In this document: positions 37,226-46,564 of the stretch, piece by piece
How the letters are laid out: each line of letters opens with the position of its first letter
Position numbering within the stretch: the first letter of the stretch is position 1
NCBI RefSeq assembly: GCF_043195105.1
Contig: NZ_JBAFWO010000005.1
Reading direction: 5' to 3' (one strand)
From: NCEH01 sp002257205
Lineage (GTDB): Bacteria > Pseudomonadota > Alphaproteobacteria > Rhizobiales > Xanthobacteraceae
Length of the DNA: 64,000 nt
Translations under genes and position numbers: made by a program
Notes under the pieces: model-generated
What the model saw: only the letters and a program-made list of their open reading frames with translations
Databases searched by the model: none
Told to the model about the DNA's origin: nothing

Positions 37226-38833
37226 ATGGCGATCATCGAGGATGCGGTGGACCGCCGCTCCGAAGCCTATCATCGCAATCGCGCGGCGCTGTTTTCAAGC
37301 GTCAGCGATCTGCGCGAAAAGGTTGAGCGCATCGCCCAGGGCGGCGGGGAAGTCGCCCGCGAGCGCCATCTCAAGCGCGGCAAGCTGCTGCCGCGCGACC
37401 GCATCCGCACCTTGCTCGACACCGGCTCGCCGTTCCTGGAGCTCTCCCAGCTCGCCGCCTACGATATGTATGGCGGCGATGTCCCGGCCGCCGGCATCAT
37501 CACCGGTATCGGGCGCGTGTCCGGCCGCGAATGCATGATCGTCGCCAATGATGCGACGGTGAAGGGCGGCACCTATTTCCCCATGACGGTGAAGAAGCAT
37601 CTGCGCGCCCAGGCGATCGCGCGGGAAAACCATTTGCCCTGCGTCTATCTGGTGGATAGCGGCGGCGCGAACCTGCCGAACCAGGACGAAGTGTTTCCCG
37701 ACCGCGAGCATTTCGGCCGCATCTTCTTCAACCAAGCCAATATGTCGGCCGAGGGCATCGCCCAGGTGGCGGTGGTCATGGGCTCCTGCACCGCCGGCGG
37801 CGCTTATGTGCCGGCCATGGCGGACCAGTCCATCATGGTGAAGAACCAAGCCACCATCTTCCTCGCCGGCCCGCCTCTGGTGAAGGCCGCCACCGGCGAG
37901 GTGGTCACAGCCGAGGAGCTGGGCGGGGCGGACGTGCACACCCGCGTCTCCGGCGTCGCCGACCATGTGGCGGAGAATGATGCCCACGCGCTCGGCATCG
38001 CCCGCACCATCATCGGCGACCTCAACCAAGTGAAGCGGCACGACCTCGACATCCGCCCGCCCAAGGCGCCGCTGTATGACGCGGACGAGATTTACGGCAT
38101 CGTCTCGGAAGATCCCAAGAAGCCGTTCGACGTGCGCCAGATCATCGCTCGCATCGTCGACGGCTCGGATTTCGACGAGTTCAAGCCGCTCTATGGCCAG
38201 ACCCTGGTGACCGGCTTTGCCCGCATCTTCGGCTATCCCGTGGGCATCATCGCCAATAACGGCATCCTGTTTTCCGAGAGCGCGCTGAAGGGCGCGCATT
38301 TCGTGGAATTGTGCTGCCAGCGCAATATTCCGCTGGTGTTTTTGCAGAACATCACCGGCTTCATGGTGGGCCGCAAATACGAAGCCGGCGGCATCGCCAA
38401 GGATGGCGCCAAGCTGGTCAATGCGGTGTCCTGCGCCAGCGTGCCGAAATTCACCGTGGTGATCGGCAATTCCTTCGGCGCCGGCAATTACGGCATGTGC
38501 GGGCGCGCGTACGATCCGCGCTTCCTGTGGATGTGGCCCAATGCCCGCATCTCGGTGATGGGCGGCGAGCAGGCGGCGAACGTGCTCGCCCAGGTGAAGC
38601 GCGACGGCATCGAGGGCAAGGGCGGCGCCTGGCCGGCCGAGGAGGAGGCCGCCTTCAAGGCGCCGATCCAGGCCCAGTATGACCGCCAGGGCCATCCTTA
38701 TTATTCCTCCGCCCGGATCTGGGACGACGGGGTGATCGACCCCGCCGACACCCGCATGGTGCTCGCGCTCGCGCTTTCCGCCGCGCTCAATGCGCCCGAC
38801 AGGGAGACGCGCTTCGGCGTGTTCCGCATGTGA
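37226..38833 (+). CDS. mccB: Methylcrotonyl-CoA carboxylase beta (carboxyltransferase) subunit
   Basis: 535 residues from the ATG at 37226. This acyl-CoA carboxyltransferase moves CO2 from biotin to 3-methylcrotonyl-CoA. The N-terminal crotonase-fold half carries LPCVYLVDSGGANLPNQDEV, typical of MccB rather than PccB; the C-terminal half has FLQNITGFMVGRKYEAGGIA and NSFGAGNYGMCGRAYDPRF. It is the first gene of a compact cluster with hydratase, biotin-bearing alpha subunit and HMG-CoA lyase, which identifies the leucine/isovalerate pathway. Confidence 0.93.
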   Translation: MAIIEDAVDRRSEAYHRNRAALFSSVSDLREKVERIAQGGGEVARERHLKRGKLLPRDRIRTLLDTGSPFLELSQLAAYDMYGGDVPAAGIITGIGRVSGRECMIVANDATVKGGTYFPMTVKKHLRAQAIARENHLPCVYLVDSGGANLPNQDEVFPDREHFGRIFFNQANMSAEGIAQVAVVMGSCTAGGAYVPAMADQSIMVKNQATIFLAGPPLVKAATGEVVTAEELGGADVHTRVSGVADHVAENDAHALGIARTIIGDLNQVKRHDLDIRPPKAPLYDADEIYGIVSEDPKKPFDVRQIIARIVDGSDFDEFKPLYGQTLVTGFARIFGYPVGIIANNGILFSESALKGAHFVELCCQRNIPLVFLQNITGFMVGRKYEAGGIAKDGAKLVNAVSCASVPKFTVVIGNSFGAGNYGMCGRAYDPRFLWMWPNARISVMGGEQAANVLAQVKRDGIEGKGGAWPAEEEAAFKAPIQAQYDRQGHPYYSSARIWDDGVIDPADTRMVLALALSAALNAPDRETRFGVFRM

Positions 38834-38951
38834 GCGAAATTTCGTCGCGCGCCGGCCGCTTTCCCCAATCTTGGGCGGAGCTGTATCGCGCCTGTCACAG
38901 CCGCTCGGCCAATGTCCTGCTCGGAGCATCTTACCGGCGGAGAACAGGTCC

Positions 38952-39728
38952 ATGAGCCTCATTGTTTCCCATGAAGACGGCGTTGCCACCCTCACGCTCG
39001 ATCGGCCGGAGGTGCACAATGCCTTCGACGATGGCCTCATCGCCCTGCTGACTGCGGCCTATCACCATGCCGCCGGCGATCCCGCCATCCGCGCCGTGCT
39101 GCTGCGGGCCAATGGCAAATCCTTCTGCGCCGGAGCCGATCTCAACTGGATGCGCCGCATGGCGGACTATTCCCATGATGAGAACGTGGCGGATGCCGGC
39201 ACCTTGGCCCATCTGCTCCATGTCATCGACACCTGCCCCAAGCCCACTTTGGCGCGGGTGCAGGGCGCGGCGTTTGCCGGCGCGGTGGGATTGATCGCGG
39301 CGAGCGACATCGTGGTCGCCGTGCCGGAGGCGGAATTCGCCATCACCGAAGTGCGCATCGGCCTCATCCCGGCGGTCATCAGCCCCTATCTAGTGCGGGC
39401 CATGGGCGCGCGGCAGGCGCGGCGCTATGTGCTTACCGCCGAGCGTTTTTCGGCCGATACGGCGCTCGCGCTCGGCCTCGTGCACCAGGTGGTGCCGGTG
39501 GACGAGTTGGACGGCGCCATCGCCAAGCATCTGAAGGCCGTGAAGGCGGCGAGCCCGGCGGCGCTCAAGGCGGCGAAGGATCTGGTGGCGGCGGTGGACC
39601 GTCCCCTGACCCACGAACTGATCGCGGACACCGCCCTGCGCATCGCCCATGCCCGCGCCAGCGCCGACGGCCGCGAGGGCGTGACCTCCTTCCTGGAAAA
39701 ACGCAAACCCGAATGGGGACAAGCATGA
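38952..39728 (+). CDS. liuC: Methylglutaconyl-CoA hydratase (enoyl-CoA hydratase family)
   Basis: 258 residues from the ATG at 38952. Crotonase fold with oxyanion-hole segments GKSFCAGADLNWMRRM and VQGAAFAGAVGLIAASDIVV; the latter has Phe-Ala-Gly-Ala where many paralogues have Gly-Gly. The RIGLIPAVISPYLVRAMG region is typical of LiuC/AUH-type enzymes. It would hydrate 3-methylglutaconyl-CoA to HMG-CoA, the step between the flanking carboxylase and lyase genes. The end overlaps the alpha-subunit gene (ATGA). Confidence 0.9.
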   Translation: MSLIVSHEDGVATLTLDRPEVHNAFDDGLIALLTAAYHHAAGDPAIRAVLLRANGKSFCAGADLNWMRRMADYSHDENVADAGTLAHLLHVIDTCPKPTLARVQGAAFAGAVGLIAASDIVVAVPEAEFAITEVRIGLIPAVISPYLVRAMGARQARRYVLTAERFSADTALALGLVHQVVPVDELDGAIAKHLKAVKAASPAALKAAKDLVAAVDRPLTHELIADTALRIAHARASADGREGVTSFLEKRKPEWGQA

Positions 39729-41728
39729 CCCGACCCATCCGCACCCTCTTGGTGGCGAACCGGGGTGAAATCGCGGTGCGGATCATGCGCACCGCGAAAG
39801 CCATGGGGCTGAAGACCGTCGCGGTCTATTCGCAGGCCGATGCCCGCGCGCTGCATGTGGAGCGCGCAGACGAGGCCTATCCCATCGGCCCGGCGCCGGC
39901 GCGCGAGAGCTATCTGCGGATCGAGGCGATCCTCGATGCGGCGCGCATGAGCGGGGCGGACGCGATCCATCCCGGCTACGGCTTCCTCTCCGAGAATGCG
40001 GAGTTCGCGGACGCCTGCGCGCGGGCAGATATCGTGTTCGTCGGGCCGCCGGCCTCCGCGATCCGCGCCATGGGCTCCAAGAGCGCGGCCAAGGCCTTGA
40101 TGGAGAAGGCGGGTGTGCCGCTGGTGCCGGGCTATCACGGCGCCGACCAGGACGAAGCCTTCCTCGCGCGCAAGGCCGGGGAGATCGGTTATCCCGTGCT
40201 GATCAAGGCCTCGGCCGGCGGTGGCGGCAAGGGCATGAAGGTGGTGCGCGCGGCGGAGGAATTCGCCGAGGCGCTCGCCTCCGCCAAGCGCGAGGCGAAG
40301 AATGCCTTCGGCGACGATCAGGTGCTGATCGAGAAATATCTGACTAAGCCGCGCCATATCGAGGTGCAGGTGTTCGCCGACACCCACGGCCATGCGGTCT
40401 ATCTGCACGAGCGCGACTGCTCCATCCAGCGCCGCCACCAGAAGGTGGTGGAAGAGGCGCCGGCCCCCGGCCTCACGCCCGAGCGCCGCGCCGCCATGGG
40501 CAAGGCGGCGGTGGATGCCGCCAAGGCGGTCGGCTATGTGGGCGCCGGCACGGTGGAATTCATCGCCGAGGGCGACGACTTCTTCTTCATGGAAATGAAC
40601 ACCCGCTTGCAGGTGGAACACCCCGTCACCGAGGCCATCACCGGGCAGGACCTGGTGGAATGGCAAATTCGGGTCGCGCGCGGCGAGAAGCTGCCGCTGG
40701 CGCAGGACGAGATCCCCCTCATCGGCCATGCCATCGAGGTGCGCCTTTATGCCGAGGATCCGGCGCGCGATTTCCTGCCCCAGGTCGGCCGGCTGGACCA
40801 TCTGCGCCTGCCGTTCGACCTTGCGGGCCTGCGGGTGGACAGCGGCGTGCGCGCCGGGGATTCGGTGTCGATCCATTACGATCCCATGATCGCGAAAATC
40901 ATCGCCGCGGGCGCCGATCGCACGGAAGCCTTGGGGCGGCTGGCGGCGGCGCTGGCGGCGACCGAAGTGGTCGGCCTGCCCACCAACCGCATGTTTCTTC
41001 AAGCCATCGTCGCCGAACCTGCCTTTGCCGCAGCCGAGCTTGATACCGGCTTCATCGAGCGCCACCGCGCGACGCTGCTCCCCGCGCCGCTTCCGGTGAA
41101 CGACCGGGTGCTGGCGCTCGCCGCTCTGTTCTTGTTGCTAGACGAGGCGCGCATTTCCGCCGCCGCGGCCGATCCCGCCGATCCCTGGTCGCCCTGGGGG
41201 CTCGCGCCGGGCTGGCGGTTGAACCGCTCGGCGTTTGTGGACCTGACCTTCGCCGATCACGAGGCCCGTATTCCCGTGCGCGCCCATTACACCGACGGTG
41301 GCTTCCTGCTGGACCTGCCCGGCGGGCGCGTGGCGGTGGAGGGGGCGAGCCGCGAGGACGGCAGTCTCATCGCCCGGCTCGACGGCGTGCGCACCAATGC
41401 GCGCGTGGTGCGCAGCGGGGCGCGCCTGACCATCTTCTCCGCCGGCACCGAGCGCAGCCTCGACCATATCGACCCCCGCCTCGCCAGCATCGAGGCCACC
41501 GGCACCGCCGGCCGCCTCGTGGCGCCCATGCCCGGCACCATCATCCGCGTCGCGGTGAGCGCCGGCGAGGAGGTGACCAAGGGCTCCGCGCTTGTGGTGG
41601 TGGAGGCCATGAAGATGGAGCACACCGTGACCGCGCCGCGCGACGGGCGGGTGAAGAGCGTCGCCTTCGGCGTCGGCGATCTCGTGGACGAGGGCGCGGA
41701 ATTGCTGGTGCTGGAGGATGTGGCGTGA
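39725..41728 (+). CDS. mccA: Methylcrotonyl-CoA carboxylase alpha (biotin) subunit
   Basis: 667 residues from the ATG at 39725, overlapping the hydratase stop; another ATG four codons earlier (39713) is possible. A biotin carboxylase domain (about 1-450: LVANRGEIAVRIMRTAK, ASAGGGGKGMKVV, EMNTRLQVEHPVTE) is followed by a connecting domain and a C-terminal biotinyl domain with EAMKMEHTV, where Lys630 carries biotin. It charges biotin with CO2 for the beta subunit. The final codons overlap the lyase gene. Confidence 0.93.
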   Translation: MTRPIRTLLVANRGEIAVRIMRTAKAMGLKTVAVYSQADARALHVERADEAYPIGPAPARESYLRIEAILDAARMSGADAIHPGYGFLSENAEFADACARADIVFVGPPASAIRAMGSKSAAKALMEKAGVPLVPGYHGADQDEAFLARKAGEIGYPVLIKASAGGGGKGMKVVRAAEEFAEALASAKREAKNAFGDDQVLIEKYLTKPRHIEVQVFADTHGHAVYLHERDCSIQRRHQKVVEEAPAPGLTPERRAAMGKAAVDAAKAVGYVGAGTVEFIAEGDDFFFMEMNTRLQVEHPVTEAITGQDLVEWQIRVARGEKLPLAQDEIPLIGHAIEVRLYAEDPARDFLPQVGRLDHLRLPFDLAGLRVDSGVRAGDSVSIHYDPMIAKIIAAGADRTEALGRLAAALAATEVVGLPTNRMFLQAIVAEPAFAAAELDTGFIERHRATLLPAPLPVNDRVLALAALFLLLDEARISAAAADPADPWSPWGLAPGWRLNRSAFVDLTFADHEARIPVRAHYTDGGFLLDLPGGRVAVEGASREDGSLIARLDGVRTNARVVRSGARLTIFSAGTERSLDHIDPRLASIEATGTAGRLVAPMPGTIIRVAVSAGEEVTKGSALVVVEAMKMEHTVTAPRDGRVKSVAFGVGDLVDEGAELLVLEDVA

Positions 41729-42627
41729 GCCGGCCGGCGCGGGTGCGCATCGTCGAGGTGGGGCCGCGCGACGGCTTGCAGAACGAGCCCGGCGTGGTGC
41801 CGTTCTCGGCCAAGGTGGCGCTGATCGAGGCGCTGGCCGATGCCGGCGTGACCACCATCGAGGCGGGCAGTTTCGTTTCGCCCAAATGGGTGCCGCAGAT
41901 GGCGGATACGGCGCAGGTTCTGGCGGCCATTCGGCCGCGCGAAAACGTCCGCTATCCGGTGCTGGTGCCCAATATGAAGGGGCTCGAAGCGGCGCTGGAA
42001 AGCGGCGTCACCGAGATCGCGGTGTTCGCCGCCGCCTCCGAGGCCTTCAGCCAACGCAACATCAATTGCTCCATCGCCGAGAGCCTGGAGCGCTTCGTCC
42101 CGGTCCTCACGGCCGCGAGCGTCGCCGGCATCGCGGTGCGCGGCTATGTGAGCTGCGTGCTCGGCTGCCCCTATCAGGGCGCGGTGCCGGTGGAGAAGGT
42201 TGTGGAGGTCTCGCGCGCCCTGGTGGAGATGGGCTGCTACGAAATCTCCCTCGGCGATACGATCGGCATCGGCACGCCGGACAAGGCGAAGGCCATGGCG
42301 GGCGCGGTGGTCGAGGCCATCGGGCTGGAACGCACGGCCGTGCATTTCCACGACACCTATGGGCAGGCGCTCGCCAATGTCTTGGCGTGCCTCGATCTCG
42401 GCATCGCCGTGGTCGACAGCGCGGTGGCCGGGCTCGGCGGCTGCCCCTATGCCAAGGGCGCCTCCGGCAATCTCGCCACCGAGGATCTGGTCTATATGCT
42501 CGACGGGCTCGGCATCGAAACCGGCATAGATTTGGACAAGCTGGCCGCCGCCGGAGGGGACATCACCGCCGCGCTCGGCCGATTTCCAGCCTCCAAGGTG
42601 GCGCAGGCGCTGGCGGCGCAGCTTTAG
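41725..42627 (+). CDS. liuE: Hydroxymethylglutaryl-CoA lyase
   Basis: 300 residues from a GTG start at 41725 that overlaps the upstream TGA. It cleaves HMG-CoA to acetoacetate and acetyl-CoA, the last step of leucine breakdown. Motifs: GPRDGLQNE with Arg15 and metal-ligand Asp16, FHDTYGQALAN with the two metal-ligand region residues, and the catalytic loop GLGGCPYAKGASGN containing Cys240. The TIM-barrel length is normal. It is the last gene of the cluster; a repeat pair follows. Confidence 0.95.
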   Translation: MSRPARVRIVEVGPRDGLQNEPGVVPFSAKVALIEALADAGVTTIEAGSFVSPKWVPQMADTAQVLAAIRPRENVRYPVLVPNMKGLEAALESGVTEIAVFAAASEAFSQRNINCSIAESLERFVPVLTAASVAGIAVRGYVSCVLGCPYQGAVPVEKVVEVSRALVEMGCYEISLGDTIGIGTPDKAKAMAGAVVEAIGLERTAVHFHDTYGQALANVLACLDLGIAVVDSAVAGLGGCPYAKGASGNLATEDLVYMLDGLGIETGIDLDKLAAAGGDITAALGRFPASKVAQALAAQL

Positions 42628-42758
42628 CGGGGCGTTAGGTGCGGCGCGGGTCGCGGATCGTGGGGCGGCTCCGGAAGATTTGGTGAAGGTCCCTCGGCAA
42701 TCCGTCTCAATGTCCTCTCCGAAGATGCGCCATCTCCTCCCAATGCTCGGGTTCATTC

Positions 42759-42927
42759 CCTCTCCCGCTTGCGGGGGAGGGTTAGGGAGGGGGGAACCGG
42801 GCAGGGTTAGGGAGGGGGAACGCGAGGTGAGGGTTCGACAGACGGCAGCGTTCCGTTGGTTCGCAGCGCGCAGGGCCGCCCTCGTGAGTGCCCCCACCCC
42901 AGCCCTCCCCCGCAAGCGGGAGAGGGG
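42759..42927. repeat. Inverted pair of the dispersed GC-rich repeat after the leucine genes
   Basis: A unit at about 42759-42792 with an adjacent partial duplication (GGTTAGGGAGGGGG repeated at 42788 and 42807) and an inverted unit at 42891-42927. It lies in the 384-bp gap between the converging lyase and amidotransferase genes, where no convincing gene is seen. Confidence 0.75.
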
Positions 42928-43011
42928 GCGGTGCGGCACCTGCGGCAGATGTCCTCTCGTAGCGCTGAGGCGCTGAGACGGGGCGCCCGCCCGCTTAGAC
43001 CCGTGCGCCGC

Positions 43012-43878
43012 TCAGCCGCGCCCGCGGGCCGCGCGGGTGGGGAGCACGAGCTGTTCGATCCAGTTGCGGATTTCCACCGTGCGCAGATCCTTGGAGATCA
43101 CCGCCCCGTCCACCCCGTGGCGCCAGACCAGGGGCTGGTTGGCGGGCTCGCGCTCCAGCGTCTCAAGGTCGCCGATGAAGCGCTCCTGAGCCTCCTCGTC
43201 CAGGAAGAAGCCCTCCGCCACCAGCGAGGGGCTCAGCCGGCGGAAAATGGCGGCCATTTCCCGGAACGGATATTCGGGATGATATTGCACCGCCCATGCG
43301 GTGCTGGCGCCGGCGGGGATTTCCGCGGCCTGAACCTGCGAATGATCATTGGTGGCGAGCAGGCGCGCGCCTTCCGGCAAGGTCTCCACCTCGTCCAGAT
43401 GCACGGTCATGGCCTCGAACACGCGCGGCTTGCCGAGGAAGATGGGATGGTGCGCGCCGTGCTCGGTCATGCGGATGCGGCGGCCGAAGCCGACTTCCCG
43501 GCCGCGCGGATTGCGCCGCACCACGCCGCCGGCGGACACCGTGATCAGCTGCAAGCCCCAGCAGCTGCCGAAGATCGGCGTGCCGGTTGAAAAGGCGCTG
43601 CGCAGCAATTCGATCTGCTGCTCGATGGGCAGCCCGCCATTATAGATGTTGAGCGAGGAGCCGGTGATGGCGATGCCGTCATAGCCCTCCAGGCCCCCCG
43701 CATCGGGAAGATTGGCACCCGCGTCGGCCGGATAGCAGATGTCGACCACGGCACCGGGGCACAGGTCGCGCAGCAGGCGGGCATAGCCCTCGCTTGCCGC
43801 TTCACCGCCGAACTTCACCTGGCGGGCGCGGGCGTCTGCGGTATTTCCTTCGACAACGAGCAAATGGGGGGCGGGCAT
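43012..43878 (-). CDS. Class I glutamine amidotransferase-like protein
   Basis: 288 residues. The nucleophile elbow is GSCWGLQ and the catalytic His-Glu pair is QYHPEYP, so the triad is complete. It resembles the GMP-synthase-like amidotransferases that act without a fused synthetase domain, for example gamma-glutamyl hydrolases of amines. A C-terminal extension of about 80 residues is not part of the core fold. Neighbours are not informative; the substrate is unknown. Confidence 0.88.
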   Translation of the reverse strand: MPAPHLLVVEGNTADARARQVKFGGEAASEGYARLLRDLCPGAVVDICYPADAGANLPDAGGLEGYDGIAITGSSLNIYNGGLPIEQQIELLRSAFSTGTPIFGSCWGLQLITVSAGGVVRRNPRGREVGFGRRIRMTEHGAHHPIFLGKPRVFEAMTVHLDEVETLPEGARLLATNDHSQVQAAEIPAGASTAWAVQYHPEYPFREMAAIFRRLSPSLVAEGFFLDEEAQERFIGDLETLEREPANQPLVWRHGVDGAVISKDLRTVEIRNWIEQLVLPTRAARGRG

Positions 43879-43963
43879 GGGGGCAAGGTCCGAATTCTGT
43901 GCCTCGCAGCATACGGCCTAATTTGACGAAAGCGAGGAAGCGGCGGGACTTTTCCCTGTTTCC

Positions 43964-44893
43964 TCAGTCCGGAGTGGTCGCATACAGCGTCTTGCGCGCG
44001 CGGTCCCTTCGCTCCTGCAACAGAAGATAAATGCCGGAGCTGACCACCACCGCCGCGCCCGTCAGGGTCCAGGTGTTCGGCAGATTGCCGAACAGCAGCC
44101 AGCCGAGGATGATCATGGAAATGATCTGGGTATAGATGAAGGGCGAAAGCGTCGCTGCCGGGGCGCGGGCATGGGCGAGAATGAGCAGGAAATGCCCCGC
44201 GCCCACCACCGCGCCCAGTTCCAGCATGGCGCCGAGCACCAGGGGTTCGCGCGGCGTTTCCCACATCCAGAACAGCGGCACCGAGGCGGCGAGCGCGCCC
44301 ACCAGGGACGAATAGACCAAGGTGGTCTGGGAGGCGTCGGTCGCCGCCAGCATGCGCGTGGTGATGCCATAGAGCGAATAGCACACCGCCGCCGCCAGCA
44401 TGAGCAAGGCGGCGGGATGGATGCCGCCCACCCCCGGCCGCGCCACCAGGATGATGCCGGCGAAGCCCACCAGGATCGCCGCCCAGCGCCGCACGCCGAT
44501 CCATTCCCCCAGCATCGGCCCGGCGAACAAGGCGACGAAGAAGGGGGTCGAAAACATGATGGAGACGGTCTGGTCGAGCTGGAGATATTGCAGGGCGCAG
44601 AAATTCAGCGCCGTGCAGGCGAACAGCAGGGCCGAGCGAAACAATTGCAGCCACGGCCGGCGGGTGCGCATCAGGCCCGGCACGGTCCAGGGATTGAACA
44701 GCACCAGCGCCAGCACGAGCTGCACCACATAGCGCGCCCACACCACCATGAACACGTTGATGTGCCCGCTCAGCCATTTGGCGGTGGCGTCGCACAGCGC
44801 GAAGCAGACCACCGCCAGGCACATGAGGCCAATTCCCGCGAGCGTCGAATCGCGCCGCCCCGAAAGCTGCATCTTGTGTCCGGCGATGGTCAT
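43964..44893 (-). CDS. EamA/DMT-family inner-membrane transporter
   Basis: 309 residues from the ATG at 44893 (MTIAGHKMQLSGRRDSTLAG); an ATG seven codons later is possible. Ten predicted helices in two EamA repeats, with FNPWTVPGLMRTRRPWLQLF between helices 2 and 3 (a typical EamA linker). It is on the same strand as the SDR gene, 41 bp away, so the two are probably co-expressed. Substrate unknown. Confidence 0.88.
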   Translation of the reverse strand: MTIAGHKMQLSGRRDSTLAGIGLMCLAVVCFALCDATAKWLSGHINVFMVVWARYVVQLVLALVLFNPWTVPGLMRTRRPWLQLFRSALLFACTALNFCALQYLQLDQTVSIMFSTPFFVALFAGPMLGEWIGVRRWAAILVGFAGIILVARPGVGGIHPAALLMLAAAVCYSLYGITTRMLAATDASQTTLVYSSLVGALAASVPLFWMWETPREPLVLGAMLELGAVVGAGHFLLILAHARAPAATLSPFIYTQIISMIILGWLLFGNLPNTWTLTGAAVVVSSGIYLLLQERRDRARKTLYATTPD

Positions 44894-44934
44894 GGAAGGC
44901 TTTCCGGCACCGCGCGTCGACGCAGCGCAGCAGG

Positions 44935-45687
44935 TCAATAGGTGGCGCGGCCCCCGGACAGGTCGAACACCGCGCCGGTGGTGAAGGAACAGTCCGCCGA
45001 GGCGGCAAAGGCGATGGTGGCGGCGGCCTCCTCCACCTGGAGGAAGCGGTTGCGGGGGATCTTGGAGAGCATATAGGCGATGTGCTGTTCGCTGATCTGG
45101 TCGAAAATGGCGGTCTTGGCGGCGGCGGGGGTGACGCAATTCACCGCGATATCATATTCCGCCAGTTCCTTGCCCAGCGATTTGGTCAGCGCGATCACCC
45201 CGGCCTTGGAGGCGGAATAGGCCGAGGCGTTGGGATTGCCTTCCTTGCCGGCGATGGAGGCGACATTGACGATGCGGCCGTAATTCTGGGCGATCATGCC
45301 CGGCACCACGGCGCGGCAGCAATTGAACGGGCCGTTGAGATTGATCGCCATCACCTGCGCCCAGGCCTCGGCGGGATAGTCCCACAGCTTGTGATTCGGC
45401 CCGGCGATGCCGGCATTATTGATCAGGATATGGATCGCCCCGAGCGCCGCCAGGGTCGCGTCGCGGGCGCGCTCCACCTCGGCAAGGCTGGTCACATCCA
45501 CCGCCACGGGCACCACCTTGTCGCGGCCGAGGGTGTTGGCGAGGCTCTGCGCGAGGTCGGCGTCGCGGTCCCAGATGGCGACTTTCGCACCGGAGGCGAG
45601 GAAGCGCTCGACGACGGCGCGGCCGATGCCCTGCGCGCCTCCGGTGACGACGGCGCAGCGTCCGGCAAGATCAATGGCGTTGGACAT
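44935..45687 (-). CDS. Short-chain dehydrogenase/reductase (SDR)
   Basis: 250 residues. Classical SDR with cofactor motif TGGAQGIG, NNAG, catalytic Ser in VNVASIAGKEG and YSASK (Tyr/Lys). The acidic residue after beta-2 (IWDRDA) indicates NAD preference. The sequence resembles 2-keto-3-deoxy-L-fuconate and similar sugar-acid dehydrogenases. It precedes the DMT transporter gene, which might import or export its substrate. Exact substrate not readable. Confidence 0.9.
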   Translation of the reverse strand: MSNAIDLAGRCAVVTGGAQGIGRAVVERFLASGAKVAIWDRDADLAQSLANTLGRDKVVPVAVDVTSLAEVERARDATLAALGAIHILINNAGIAGPNHKLWDYPAEAWAQVMAINLNGPFNCCRAVVPGMIAQNYGRIVNVASIAGKEGNPNASAYSASKAGVIALTKSLGKELAEYDIAVNCVTPAAAKTAIFDQISEQHIAYMLSKIPRNRFLQVEEAAATIAFAASADCSFTTGAVFDLSGGRATY

Positions 45688-45722
45688 GGCTCCCTTTCCG
45701 GCCGAAATGAGGTTTCGGCTCT

Positions 45723-45732
45723 TAATCGATTA
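45723..45732. promoter_or_regulatory. Candidate operator upstream of the SDR gene
   Basis: TAATCGATTA is a perfect palindrome centred on CG, 36 bp upstream of the SDR start, with flanking TC and GA extending partial symmetry. LacI or MarR proteins bind such sites; a MarR gene is 340 bp away. Confidence 0.35.
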
Positions 45733-45947
45733 GATTTCCAGCAATAGCGCGAGCTTGCGACGGGGGCAAAGCTCTAATCTTGCATGGATCGGGAAACCGC
45801 CCATGCGCGCGAAGCGGGGCGGCGCGGCCGCCGCCGAGGGCGTCCGGAAACGCCTGCCGTTCGCGCTGGAAGGCGCGAGTCCCGGGGGCGAAAACCTTAA
45901 GCCCGGCGCATGCGCGCAGCGGCCCGGATGGCGCCGCGCGCAGGGCC

Positions 45948-46064
45948 TAGAGCCGGATCTGCCCATATTGAATCGCCCAAGGCGATGCAATATGGGCAGT
46001 GAATCCGCCTCTATTCAATAAGTTAGAGGGCGATTCACCGGCCATGTGGGCGGATCGCGCTCTA
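45948..46064. repeat. Nested palindromic intergenic element
   Basis: Outer arms TAGAGCCGGATC and GGATCGCGCTCTA enclose two hairpins. The first has arms CTGCCCATATTG (45959-45970) and CAATATGGGCAG (45988-45999), extended inward by ATCGCC-CAA-GGCGAT. The second pairs GAATCCGCCTCTA with TAGAGGGCGATTC. There is no coding capacity. The element resembles nested palindromes scattered through rhizobial genomes. The rest of 45688-46072 shows no gene. Confidence 0.75.
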
Positions 46065-46072
46065 GCGTCCGC

Positions 46073-46564
46073 TCAGTTGTCGTCGTCCTCGTCCGCCGGC
46101 TCGGCCTCGTCATCCACGCCGCCGTCGGCGCCGAGGCGCAAGGCGAGGTTCTTTTCCACCTTGCGCAGCAATTTGCGCAGGCGCTTGCGCTCCTTGTTCT
46201 CGAGGCCGGCGACCATCTCGTTTTCCAATGTGTCCCACACATGGTCGATGGCGCTGCCCTTGTCGCGGCCGGCGGCGGTGAGGAACACGCGCACCAGGCG
46301 CCCGTCGCCGTCGGTGGCCCGGCGTTCCACCAGGCCCTGCGTGGTCAGGCGGGCGATGGTCTTGGAGGCCGTGGGCGGGCGCACGCGCAGGGCGGTCGCC
46401 AGATCGCCCATGGTGCGGCCATCCTCGTCGATCAGCAGCTTCAGCACCGATTCCTGGCCCGGAAACAGGCCGAGGTCCGCCAGCAGCCGGGCCGAAAGGG
46501 CCTTTTGCAGCCGGGCCGTGTGCGTGAGGCGGTAGCCGATGGTCTTTGCAATCGGATCCTTCAT
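46073..46564 (-). CDS. MarR-family transcriptional regulator
   Basis: 163 residues with a winged helix: GRTMGDLATALRVRPPTASK, TIARLTTQGLVERR and the wing DGDGRLVRVFLTAAG. The C-terminus is markedly acidic (DEAEPADEDDD), which is not usual in the family. It is divergent from the creatininase-family gene at 46812 across 247 bp, so that operon is a possible target. Ligand unknown. Confidence 0.9.
   Translation of the reverse strand: MKDPIAKTIGYRLTHTARLQKALSARLLADLGLFPGQESVLKLLIDEDGRTMGDLATALRVRPPTASKTIARLTTQGLVERRATDGDGRLVRVFLTAAGRDKGSAIDHVWDTLENEMVAGLENKERKRLRKLLRKVEKNLALRLGADGGVDDEAEPADEDDDN

Noticed and set aside
42680..42976. Short open frame between the HMG-CoA lyase and amidotransferase genes
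   Set aside because: Its sequence is mostly translated palindromic repeat.
45755..46021. 88-codon plus-strand frame
   Set aside because: It ends within the nested palindrome, has no ribosome-binding site and no similarity to a known family.
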